A stretch of 10,759 nt of DNA from Nitrososphaerota archaeon (GTDB taxonomy: Archaea > Thermoproteota > Nitrososphaeria > Nitrososphaerales > Gagatemarchaeaceae): positions 1 through 10,759 of the forward strand of contig VBPK01000152.1 of NCBI GenBank assembly GCA_005877225.1, written 5' to 3'. The notes under the pieces were generated by a model. It was not told where the DNA came from and searched no databases. It saw nothing but the letters and a program-made list of their open reading frames with translations. The translations under genes and the position numbers were made by a program. Shown piece after piece: positions 1-5,195 of this stretch (its first letter is position 1; every line of letters starts with the position of its first letter).

Positions 1-80
1 ACCTGGGTGATCGTGCCCGTGGGCAGCCCGCCGTCCGTCAGCATGTCGAGGGGCTTGCAGAGGGTGGGTAACTTCTCCAT
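1..80 (-). CDS. RadB-like RecA-family ATPase, 5' fragment (continues past the window start)
   Basis: Only the first 26 codons are visible: an ATG at 80 reading leftward off the window edge. The peptide contains LCKPLDMLTDGGLPTGTITQ, the signature of the N-terminal edge of the ATPase core in RadA/RadB/KaiC-type RecA-fold proteins, where a T/GC-x-x-LD-x-LL-GGG-I/L-x-TG-x-ITQ stretch comes just before the Walker A loop. Family members bind ATP and act in DNA recombination and repair, or as related signalling ATPases. The very short N-terminus without a helix-hairpin-helix domain fits RadB-like paralogues better than RadA. The start lies one base after the TGA of the preceding gene (TGATATG), so the two are almost certainly co-transcribed. 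The Walker motifs lie outside the window, so activity cannot be judged. Family level is likely; the exact subfamily is inference. Confidence 0.75.
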   Translation of the reverse strand, partial: MEKLPTLCKPLDMLTDGGLPTGTITQ

Positions 81-81
81 A

Positions 82-1365
82 TCAGCTCAGCCTCTTCATC
101 AGGTCGTAGCCGCTCTGGGTCAGCCTGACCGAGTGGAGCGGGCTGTCCCTCTTCACGTCCGCCCCAATCACCGTAAGGTAGCCGTCGCTCTGCAGCCTAT
201 CGATCGCCTTCTCCACCTCCGCCTTGGGGTTCTCCACCGAGAGATAGGAGACGATGGAACCGCGTGTCGCCTTCTCGTAGGTGGAGGCGATCTCGAGGAT
301 CTGCTTGACGAGGCCCGTGTCGTCCTTCTCCGGCCGCGGTTCCTGCGGAGGTTCATGGGGCGCCAGGGTTTCGAAGTTCCTCGGCACGAAGGCCTCCTCG
401 TAGCCTCGGGCCGAGTCCTGAAGCAGGAACATGTTCGGTGTCAAGATCAGGGCGGATTCCGCGTATCTCCTCCCCGTCGCGTGCTGGGGGGAGTAGAGTC
501 CGCCGACGGAGGATTTTCCGCCGCTGACCTCGTTCCAGAGGCTGCTCGACAGGATCCTTGTCGGTGCGGTTTCGACAAAGTGGTGGTCGAGCCCATAGGT
601 GGCCTCAGACGCGAAGACCCGGGCCATCTCAGAGGAGAGGAGGGTGATCAGGAGCCTGTTGCCGTGGCGCGTCACGGGCAGGTTGGAGAAGATGCGGTTC
701 GCCTCGCCGACGATGAGGACGTCCGGGGGTTTCGCCCCGGATGCGCTGAGGGCCAGGACCTTCGCGAGGAAGAGCATGACCGCCACCTCGGCCGCCTGGT
801 GAGACTCGGCGGCCGAGAAACTTGCCACGGAGCTCTTCTCCATCATCTTCCTCACGACGCCCGTCTCCCCGGTCAGGTTCAGCGACCTGAGTGCAGCCAG
901 TTTCCCCTTCAGCTCGTCTGCAGTATGCCCCCTGAACTCCCCGGTGAGGTTCAGCTGGTCTGAGAGGGATGCGGGGCTCGCGACCCCCTGCTCCAGGGCT
1001 ATCGACTGAATCGCGGAGTTGAGGAAGCCCTCCTGCTCGAAGGAGAGGTTCAACGCCATCGTGTAGGCGGAGGCCGCGAGCTCCGCGTTGAGGGACGCTT
1101 TCTCTTCCATCCTCATGGAGTCGTAGAGGAAGTTGCCGAAGCTCCTGGTTTCGAGGTTGGGGAGCCTCTCGGAGAGCCGTCCACCGAAGTCGAGGACGAG
1201 GGTCTTCATCCCTGCTTCGTGGCAGGCCCGGGCCACGACGGCAGCGAGCGAGCCGACGCCGTTCCCGATGAGGTTCATCCCCGGGTGCAGTTCGTCCCTC
1301 CTCAGGTAGAGCCTGCCACCCGTGCGGCAGTGGCCGAGCCAGACGGCCCCGATTGTTGCGCTCAT
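82..1365 (-). CDS. HerA/FtsK-like P-loop protein with degenerate Walker motifs and C-terminal winged helix
   Basis: This 427-residue protein has the layout of HerA/VirB4/FtsK-type ATPases. A P-loop-like LIGNGVGSL lies at about residues 32-40, a strand ending LVLDFGG at 56-62, and a Walker-B-like VLIVGEANRIF at 216-226. The P-loop has S39-L40 where Lys-Ser/Thr is expected, and the Walker B aspartate is G220, with the following glutamate (E221) kept. ATP hydrolysis is therefore doubtful. After an acidic, proline-rich linker (about 335-350), residues 350-427 look like a winged helix (paired helices, then LQSDGYLTVI and HSVRLTQSGYDLM), suggesting DNA binding. It starts at ATG 1365, 26 bases after a TATA-like element, which implies a leaderless mRNA. 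It leads an operon with a RadB-like gene. A role in DNA repair or recombination, or as a regulatory pseudo-ATPase, is inference. The HerA-like assignment rests on motif spacing only. Confidence 0.6.
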   Translation of the reverse strand: MSATIGAVWLGHCRTGGRLYLRRDELHPGMNLIGNGVGSLAAVVARACHEAGMKTLVLDFGGRLSERLPNLETRSFGNFLYDSMRMEEKASLNAELAASAYTMALNLSFEQEGFLNSAIQSIALEQGVASPASLSDQLNLTGEFRGHTADELKGKLAALRSLNLTGETGVVRKMMEKSSVASFSAAESHQAAEVAVMLFLAKVLALSASGAKPPDVLIVGEANRIFSNLPVTRHGNRLLITLLSSEMARVFASEATYGLDHHFVETAPTRILSSSLWNEVSGGKSSVGGLYSPQHATGRRYAESALILTPNMFLLQDSARGYEEAFVPRNFETLAPHEPPQEPRPEKDDTGLVKQILEIASTYEKATRGSIVSYLSVENPKAEVEKAIDRLQSDGYLTVIGADVKRDSPLHSVRLTQSGYDLMKRLS

Positions 1366-1386
1366 TCGCTACCTGGTGGCAAGGAA

Positions 1387-1396
1387 GGTTAAAGGA
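1387..1396 (-). promoter_or_regulatory. TATA-like element of the HerA-like/RadB-like operon
   Basis: On the minus strand the sequence reads CCTTTAACC, centred about 26 bases before the ATG at 1365. This spacing would put transcription start at or next to the start codon, as in leaderless archaeal transcripts. Palindromic operator-like sites lie immediately upstream. Confidence 0.5.
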
Positions 1397-1404
1397 AATT
1401 GCGC

Positions 1405-1454
1405 ATCTAAGATACTTATCTAAGATAAGTCCCGGGACGCTCGCTTATCTAAGC
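1405..1454. promoter_or_regulatory. Cluster of palindromic operator-like sites between divergent genes
   Basis: At 1414-1430 there is a perfect palindrome, ACTTATCT-A-AGATAAGT (8-base arms around one central base). A shorter copy of its core, ATCT-A-AGAT, abuts it at 1405-1413. A third related sequence, GCTTATCTAAGC, lies at 1443-1454, with CTTATCTA matching the left arm; it also overlaps the likely TATA element of the plus-strand wHTH gene. The sites sit between two divergent promoters, where a dimeric winged-helix regulator would be expected to bind. The adjacent wHTH protein is the obvious candidate ligand; this is inferred from position. Confidence 0.7.
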
Positions 1455-1475
1455 AGGGGGCCGCCGGTCGGACCG

Positions 1476-1733
1476 TTGAAGCATAGGCCCAGCGTACTCA
1501 TCCTGATGGAGCTTCTTGAGCTGCTGATCAGGGAACCCAGGGGGCCGACGAGGCTGGCGCAGGCGGCCAACCTCAACTACCAGAAGTGCGATGAGTTCAT
1601 TCACTTGCTCTCAGAGAGGGGGCTCGTCGCCGGGGACGTGCGCGAGGGCCATGAAATCTACACTGCGACCCTGAAGGGGAAGAGCCTCTTCATGAGGTGG
1701 GCAGAGATCTTCGAAGAGCTGCACTTATCTTAG
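1476..1733 (+). CDS. Small archaeal winged-helix transcriptional regulator
   Basis: The frame is open further upstream, but the recognisable domain begins at KHRPSVLILMELLELL, so the TTG at 1476 is preferred (85 residues). That start is about 27 bases after the TATA-like CTTATCTA at 1445-1452, again implying a leaderless mRNA. The protein has the typical plan of the single-domain archaeal wHTH group (HTH_45-like). Helix 1 is followed by GPTRLAQAANLNYQKCDEFI as the helix-turn-helix, then LLSERGLV, a beta wing (EGHEIYTATLKGKSL) and a C-terminal helix for dimerisation. It is divergent from the HerA-like operon and followed by a membrane protein gene; matching palindromes lie before all three transcription units and one overlaps its own stop codon. 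Autoregulation and control of both neighbours are inferred. An alternative start is ATG 1506, but it would remove part of helix 1. Confidence 0.75.
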   Translation: MKHRPSVLILMELLELLIREPRGPTRLAQAANLNYQKCDEFIHLLSERGLVAGDVREGHEIYTATLKGKSLFMRWAEIFEELHLS

Positions 1734-1738
1734 ATAAG
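1724..1738. promoter_or_regulatory. Second copy of the palindromic operator, upstream of the membrane protein gene
   Basis: A perfect palindrome, CTTATCT-T-AGATAAG (7-base arms, one central base), matches the site at 1414-1430 except for the central base. It overlaps the stop codon of the wHTH gene (TAG at 1731-1733) and ends a few bases before the TATA-like element of the next gene. The same motif near promoters on both sides of the regulator gene makes a shared regulator likely. Confidence 0.7.
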
Positions 1739-1742
1739 CAAG

Positions 1743-1751
1743 GGTTTTATT
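1743..1751 (+). promoter_or_regulatory. TATA-like element of the two-helix membrane protein gene
   Basis: The sequence GGTTTTATTT is centred about 27 bases before the ATG at 1775, the distance expected for a leaderless archaeal transcript. The palindrome at 1724-1738 lies immediately upstream of it, over or next to the BRE position. Confidence 0.5.
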
Positions 1752-1774
1752 TGCTGTTCGACGATGACTTCTAG

Positions 1775-2164
1775 ATGGCCGACGAAGAACCAACGGCGAA
1801 CTCTGTTCTTGAAATCCACGAGGAGTTTCTCCAGCACGTAGAGGCGGGTAGCGCCAAGATCAAGACGCTCTCAGCAGTCACGATCTTCGTCTCCGCCCTC
1901 CTTGCGGTGTCCTACCTCATCGAGATTGCGTCGCCTTACCTCTTCGGTCTGACGAGCACGACCGTCAACTTGAGAGACCCGATTCTGGTCGGTTTCGAAG
2001 TAATCCTCACGATTCTTGCCCTCATCTGGCTCTACATCGGAGTAAGCGACTTTCGGTTCGTAGCCAGGCTTTCCAAATCCATCCGCCAGGCCAGGGCTCT
2101 TGAGAAGGAAATCGAGAAGGAGGTTTCCGGCAATCATAGGGGTGCGAGTGAATCGGATGAATAA
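1775..2164 (+). CDS. Small membrane protein with two predicted transmembrane helices, unknown function
   Basis: I do not recognise the family of this 129-residue protein. An acidic N-terminal segment (residues 1-30) precedes two hydrophobic helices, about 31-52 (LSAVTIFVSALLAVSYLI) and about 70-90 (ILVGFEVILTILALIWLYIG). A short polar loop (about 60-69) separates them. The C-terminal part (about 95-122) is rich in Arg, Lys and Glu and probably forms a charged or coiled-coil helix, RQARALEKEIEKEV. With both ends on the same side, the termini are probably cytoplasmic. The start is ATG 1775, supported by the TATA spacing. The upstream palindrome links it to the wHTH gene and to the HerA-like/RadB-like operon. 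Its role, perhaps as a membrane anchor or stress protein in that regulon, is not shown by the sequence. Confidence 0.7.
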   Translation: MADEEPTANSVLEIHEEFLQHVEAGSAKIKTLSAVTIFVSALLAVSYLIEIASPYLFGLTSTTVNLRDPILVGFEVILTILALIWLYIGVSDFRFVARLSKSIRQARALEKEIEKEVSGNHRGASESDE

Positions 2165-2190
2165 GGAACCCTAGCCGTTCGAGGGAGCGG

Positions 2191-2565
2191 TTACTTTCGC
2201 TCTTCTTCACCTTTCTTCAGTTTTCTTTTTTCCGCTTCCAATATCTTGTCCAAGACGTTAAAGCGAGCGTTCCACTGCCTGGTCATCTCTTGAACCCACT
2301 CTTCAATCTCCGACATGGCTTCGGGGTTGATACGGTAGATGCGCTGTTGCGCCCGCTTCTCCACACGCACAAAATTTGCTTCCCGCAATACCTTGAGGTG
2401 CTGTGAGATCGCCGGAGCGCTTACGGCAAAATTATTGGATATGTCGGTGGCAGATAATTGGCCGTTACTCGCAAGCAGCTCTATGATGTCGCGCCTTGTG
2501 GGCTCAGCGAGCGCATAAAACAGCCGCTGTCTCGCTGTCCTGTTGTCTCGCCGCATTCCTGGCAT
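2191..2565 (-). CDS. ArsR-family winged-helix repressor paired with an SRPBCC protein
   Basis: This 124-residue protein begins at ATG 2565, or possibly the ATG at 2556. It has the ArsR/SdpR-type core: ALAEPTRRDIIELLASNGQL, then SATDISNNFAVSAPAISQHLKVLREANFV as the helix-turn-helix, and VRVEKRAQQRIYRINPEAM as the wing. A C-terminal helix follows (about residues 85-124, EWVQEMTRQWNARFNVLDKI, then a Lys/Glu-rich tail). No cysteine-rich metal site is visible, so it probably belongs to the non-metal group of ArsR proteins that pair with AHSA1-like SRPBCC genes, mainly in bacteria. It lies 15 bases after the SRPBCC stop on the same strand, so the two form one operon. The inverted repeat at 3108-3129 over the operon promoter is the likely operator, giving autorepression. 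The inducer is unknown. The region is visibly less GC-rich than the ATP synthase genes, consistent with transfer. Confidence 0.85.
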   Translation of the reverse strand: MPGMRRDNRTARQRLFYALAEPTRRDIIELLASNGQLSATDISNNFAVSAPAISQHLKVLREANFVRVEKRAQQRIYRINPEAMSEIEEWVQEMTRQWNARFNVLDKILEAEKRKLKKGEEERK

Positions 2566-2567
2566 GT

Positions 2568-2585
2568 GATGAAGGTACCTTCATC
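2568..2585. repeat. Perfect 18-base palindrome between the SRPBCC and ArsR genes
   Basis: GATGAAGGT is followed directly by its reverse complement ACCTTCATC. The palindrome contains the SRPBCC stop codon and ends two bases before the ArsR ATG. It could form an RNA hairpin (7-bp stem, four-base loop) that affects ArsR translation, or act as a protein-binding site. It does not resemble the inverted repeat at 3108-3129. Confidence 0.6.
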
Positions 2586-3096
2586 GCGCTCTTACCTTTA
2601 TTCTCCTTTTTTCGTTCTTTTCCAAGAGCTCGTCGAGACGAGCGAAGGAATCGCTGATTCCCTCTTCCATGCCACTCTGGATCATTCCGTCTCCGTCAGC
2701 GATTGACTGGAAAACAGACTGCATAGTCACCCTTGTTCTCCCTCCGTGCAATTCCATAAATTTAGCCGTCTCAAGACTTACGTGCCCTTTTTCTGGCATC
2801 CCCTCAAATTCAAAGGTATCGATCATCCTCTCAGGTGCGAGAACTTCGTGATAGACGCCGTGAAACCCGAATTGATTCCCGTCTTCATCCTTGTGGGTAT
2901 ACCGCCACATGCCACCGCTTCTCGGTTCGAATTTCTCCAGATTCATCGTATATCTTCGCGGTCCAAGCCACTGTGTGTAGAGCTTCGGGTCCGTGAATGC
3001 CTTGAAGACGAGCTCTCGGGGTGCGTCAAACTCCCTCGTAATGAAGAGCTCCTGCTTGCCGGGTTCTGCTGTAATTTTTGTCTTATTCGTCTTTGC
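2581..3096 (-). CDS. SRPBCC (AHSA1-like) domain protein without a standard start codon
   Basis: The reading frame carries a nearly complete AHSA1-like SRPBCC domain: KITAEPGKQELFITREF, DAPRELVFKAFTDPKLYTQW, LEKFEPRSGGMWRY, FGFHGVYHEVLAPERMI, RTRVTMQSVFQS and MEEGISDSFARLDELLEK at the end. These proteins form a helix-grip fold with a hydrophobic ligand pocket; substrates are usually unknown. The frame opens after a TGA at 3097-3099, and no ATG, GTG or TTG occurs before the internal ATG at 2946, which would discard about 50 family-typical residues. A GTG at 3098-3100, well placed after the promoter and a GGTGG stretch, is one base out of frame and reaches a stop after five codons. Removing one base nearby would restore MSKDNKTKIT, close to the usual family N-terminus. 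It is therefore a recent frameshift, a sequence error, or a gene using a rare start such as ATT at 3073-3075. Confidence 0.75.
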   Translation of the reverse strand, partial: AKTNKTKITAEPGKQELFITREFDAPRELVFKAFTDPKLYTQWLGPRRYTMNLEKFEPRSGGMWRYTHKDEDGNQFGFHGVYHEVLAPERMIDTFEFEGMPEKGHVSLETAKFMELHGGRTRVTMQSVFQSIADGDGMIQSGMEEGISDSFARLDELLEKNEKRRIKVRAR

Positions 3097-3107
3097 TCAC
3101 CGCCACC

Positions 3108-3129
3108 TAATTAAGTCAATACTTAATTA
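3108..3129. promoter_or_regulatory. Inverted repeat, likely ArsR operator over the SRPBCC-ArsR promoter
   Basis: Arms TAATTAAGT and ACTTAATTA are perfect reverse complements separated by CAAT. The AT-rich site lies 8-30 bases before the GTG at 3100 on the minus strand, exactly where the archaeal TATA box should be. A bound ArsR dimer would block TBP. TTAAGT...ACTTAA-type repeats are typical of ArsR-family operators. Confidence 0.7.
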
Positions 3130-3290
3130 ACCTTTTTGTTTTGCTCACGAAGCTTAGAAGAAGGAGCCTTAGGCATCGGATTCTTGGCTTTCATGGTCGC
3201 CTACCGTAGAACAGCGGATTCTTCGAGGACACAGAGTGGGGGTACGTCGCCGCAAAGATCGATGTGCTGGATTGAACCCAGTGAGAGTCA
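3130..3290. other. Intergenic stretch with no supported gene
   Basis: This lies between the divergent SRPBCC operon and the small beta-barrel gene. The only coding-like trace is a frame from the stop ending at 3210 to the TGA near 3274, reading FFEDTEWGYVAAKIDVLD. It resembles a protein C-terminus but has no start and is too short to assign. No RNA gene was seen. Confidence 0.4.
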
Positions 3291-3296
3291 TTTATA
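3291..3296 (+). promoter_or_regulatory. TATA box that decides the start of the following gene
   Basis: TTTATA lies directly against the first in-frame ATG (3297) and about 27 bases before the second in-frame ATG (3321). Archaeal transcription starts about 25 bases after the TATA box, so the ATG at 3297 would not be transcribed and 3321 is the likely leaderless start. Confidence 0.65.
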
Positions 3297-3320
3297 ATGG
3301 CTCCGCGGCGAGCCTTTGCG

Positions 3321-3719
3321 ATGATAGGAGATCTCATCTACGACGCGACGGGACAGAGTGGCCTGAACACGCGTGTCCTTCCTGACGGCAGAGTCGAGCA
3401 GTCTTTCCAGTACACCGGCAAGTTCTGGGGAGAGCAGGTCCGAGAGATCGCGACAGCGGTTAGCATGTGGAGGCCCGACGGCTCGTTCTCCTTCGAAGTC
3501 AACGGCTACTTCTTCACGAAGGGTGGGGAATCAGTGAGCTTCAAGGGGCAGGGCGTGGGCTGGCCAACAGGAGCAGGCTGGAAAGCGAGCATACGGGGAG
3601 CTGCCCAGTACTGGACAAGTTCACAGAAGCTCGCACCCGCCAACAAGACGATCGGAGCGTTCGATGTCGAAGTGAACGAGGACGGGACGGACCACGTAAA
3701 GGCTTGGGCCTGGAAGTAG
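3321..3719 (+). CDS. Conserved hypothetical small beta-barrel (calycin-like) protein
   Basis: This is a 132-residue soluble protein with no signal peptide or membrane helix. The frame is open from ATG 3297, but the TATA box position favours ATG 3321, which begins MIGDLIYDATGQSG. The sequence alternates short strands and Gly/Asp turns: RVLPDGRVEQSFQYTGKFWG, then MWRPDGSFSFEVNGYFFTKG, SVSFKGQGVGW and GWKASIRGAAQYWTSS. It closes with FDVEVNEDGTDHVKAWAWK. This suggests an eight-strand barrel of the calycin or allene-oxide-cyclase-like kind. I recall similar small hypothetical proteins with RVLPDGRVE and a C-terminal K-x-W-x-WK in actinobacteria and soil archaea, but no assigned function. Ligand binding is inferred from fold only. 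It appears to be a single-gene transcript. Confidence 0.65.
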   Translation: MIGDLIYDATGQSGLNTRVLPDGRVEQSFQYTGKFWGEQVREIATAVSMWRPDGSFSFEVNGYFFTKGGESVSFKGQGVGWPTGAGWKASIRGAAQYWTSSQKLAPANKTIGAFDVEVNEDGTDHVKAWAWK

Positions 3720-3844
3720 GCTCGAGCACTCCTCTTTTTGAAAGCTCTCGTGAGCCACAGAAGGCGCTAGATAAGGGCCTCCTGGATTCGCATGGTTGAA
3801 ATCTTTGCGGATTCCGTTCGAGCCATCAACTCGTAGACTCCAGC

Positions 3845-3850
3845 TTAAAT
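3845..3850 (+). promoter_or_regulatory. TATA-like element of the dipeptidase gene
   Basis: TTAAAT is centred about 29 bases before the chosen ATG at 3877, which supports that start. A purine-rich GGAAGGAGAG at 3861-3870 is also positioned as a possible ribosome binding site. Confidence 0.4.
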
Positions 3851-3876
3851 TGCGAGGTTCGGAAGGAGAGAGCAGA

Positions 3877-4890
3877 ATGATTGTCGACCTCCATGAAGAC
3901 ATCTCCGATTACTTCTTGACGGCTGGCGCAACATCCGTCATCCAACCCTTCGATGAGGACATGGAAGGCAGACACGTCGACATACCCAAGTACAGGAAGG
4001 CGGGAGTCCGTCTCGTCTTCGGTTCGATCTTCCCGATGGTCAGTGGTCTGAACCCAAGACTCATTGCGGATCTGGGCGGAATGTACAAGGAGTGGTCTCC
4101 GGCATCCGTCCCGGCCGCGCCGAGGGAAATCGCGATCGAGCAGGTCAAGACCTACTACTCTCTCGAAGAGTTGTACGGGAAACATCTTCGGATGATCAGG
4201 ACCGGTAAGGACCTGGATGGTCTTGCGTCCAAGGTCGGTATCCTCTTGCACCTCGAAGGATGCGAAGCGCTCAGCGAACCTGAAGATCTGAGAATCTTCT
4301 ACAGGCTCGGGGTCAGGTCGATCGGTCTGACCTGGAATTACGACAACAAGTACGCGTCTTCGTGTCTGTCGAGAAAGGACTATGGTCTGACAGGAGAGGG
4401 TGAGGCACTCGTCAAGATGGCCAACCGCCTTGGTGTAATGGTGGACCTCTCGCACGCTGGCCCGAGGACCTGTCGAGATGTTCTCGAGTTTTCCGAGACC
4501 CCCCCATTCGTCAGCCACGCGGACGCCTACTCGGTGCAAAAACACCCTCGTAACGCGACCGATGAATTGATCAAGAAGGTGTCGAGGAGGAGAGGCGTAA
4601 TCGGTCTCACGTTAATCAACTCCTGCATCGGAGAGCCCGCAGACGCATCGAGGTTGGCCGAGCACGCGATGCACATCGTGAGGGTAGGAGGGGCGGGAGC
4701 GCTAGCTCTCGGAACAGACTACATGGGGATCAGGACGACCCCCACCGGGCTCGAAGACATAACCAAGCTGAACCTATTGACCGACGCGCTGAAGCGGAAG
4801 GGCGCAGACAAGGAGATGGCGGGAAAGATGTTGTATTCGAACGCAATGAATTTCGTGAGGAGATTCGCCGACTCCTGGGGTGGTTGGTAG
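3877..4890 (+). CDS. Membrane dipeptidase family (peptidase M19) metallohydrolase
   Basis: Family members are two-zinc enzymes that hydrolyse dipeptides, including those with D-amino acids at the C-terminal position. The frame extends upstream, but ATG 3877 begins MIVDLHED, the family N-terminus, giving 337 residues. It is also supported by GGAGAG and a TATA-like element upstream. All ligands expected from renal dipeptidase are visible in order: H6-x-D8, E127 in LHLEGCEAL, H193 in VDLSHAG, H214 in VSHADAY, R225 in HPRNATDE, and D281 in GTDYMG. GRHVDIPKYRKAGV (about 32-45) and the C-terminal EMAGKMLYSNAMNFVRRF are also typical. No signal peptide or lipid anchor is visible, so it is probably cytoplasmic, with a role in peptide recycling or scavenging. 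It looks intact and stands as a single gene. Confidence 0.93.
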   Translation: MIVDLHEDISDYFLTAGATSVIQPFDEDMEGRHVDIPKYRKAGVRLVFGSIFPMVSGLNPRLIADLGGMYKEWSPASVPAAPREIAIEQVKTYYSLEELYGKHLRMIRTGKDLDGLASKVGILLHLEGCEALSEPEDLRIFYRLGVRSIGLTWNYDNKYASSCLSRKDYGLTGEGEALVKMANRLGVMVDLSHAGPRTCRDVLEFSETPPFVSHADAYSVQKHPRNATDELIKKVSRRRGVIGLTLINSCIGEPADASRLAEHAMHIVRVGGAGALALGTDYMGIRTTPTGLEDITKLNLLTDALKRKGADKEMAGKMLYSNAMNFVRRFADSWGGW

Positions 4891-5195
4891 GAACGCGAAA
4901 CTGGAGGAGCCAGCCGAAAACGGTCCGCGGGCGAGTCACAAATTCGCCGGGCTGAGCGAATAAACTGCCCAAAAGAGCGCGAAGGGTTTACGGACGCCCT
5001 CATTTCAGGTCGAGCCTGCTCGCGTGCCTCTCTAACTCCCGCCCATCCCATCCCGGCGAGTATCTTCATGGCTTCTGTGTGATTCGTTCGCATGTCAAGC
5101 CTCGGTCCTCCCTTGGAAGGAGACAGTCGAGGGCTAACTCCCTCAGATTCCCATCACTGCCTGCAAATCCACGCGATTTCGCCCTTCACGGGCGA
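4891..5195. other. Intergenic stretch without a supported gene
   Basis: This separates the 3' ends of the dipeptidase and ATP synthase subunit E genes. Minus-strand frames are open across part of it but look biased and run antisense into the dipeptidase gene. There is a small hairpin at its right edge and a weak one (GGCGA...TCGCC) at about 4931-4950. No tRNA or other RNA fold was recognised. About 300 bases is long for a gap between convergent genes here, so an unrecognised small RNA or dispersed repeat is possible. Confidence 0.4.
5180..5194. terminator. Small hairpin just after the subunit E stop codon
   Basis: CGCCC-TTCAC-GGGCG forms a 5-bp GC stem with a five-base loop, one base beyond the TAG of the subunit E gene. 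No strong T-run follows, so it may stabilise the mRNA 3' end rather than terminate transcription. Confidence 0.3.

Noticed and set aside
7..963. Long plus-strand open frame opposite the HerA-like gene
   Set aside because: The translation is Arg/Gly/Val-rich without a recognisable domain, and the minus strand has coherent P-loop-like and wHTH features plus promoter geometry.
3193..3300. 35-codon plus-strand frame from ATG 3193 in the intergenic region
   Set aside because: Low-complexity Ser/Arg/Thr composition, no promoter or ribosome binding site, and no similarity that I recognise.
3826..4545. Long minus-strand frame opposite the M19 dipeptidase
   Set aside because: The plus strand encodes a complete enzyme with every metal ligand; this is its antisense shadow.
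4980..5050. tRNA-like GGTCGAGCC element in the intergenic gap
   Set aside because: No matching acceptor, D or anticodon stems could be built around it on either strand.
4719..5093. Minus-strand frame covering the dipeptidase 3' end and the intergenic gap
   Set aside because: It is antisense to the dipeptidase over much of its length, Arg/Ser/Pro-biased, and shows no domain pattern.
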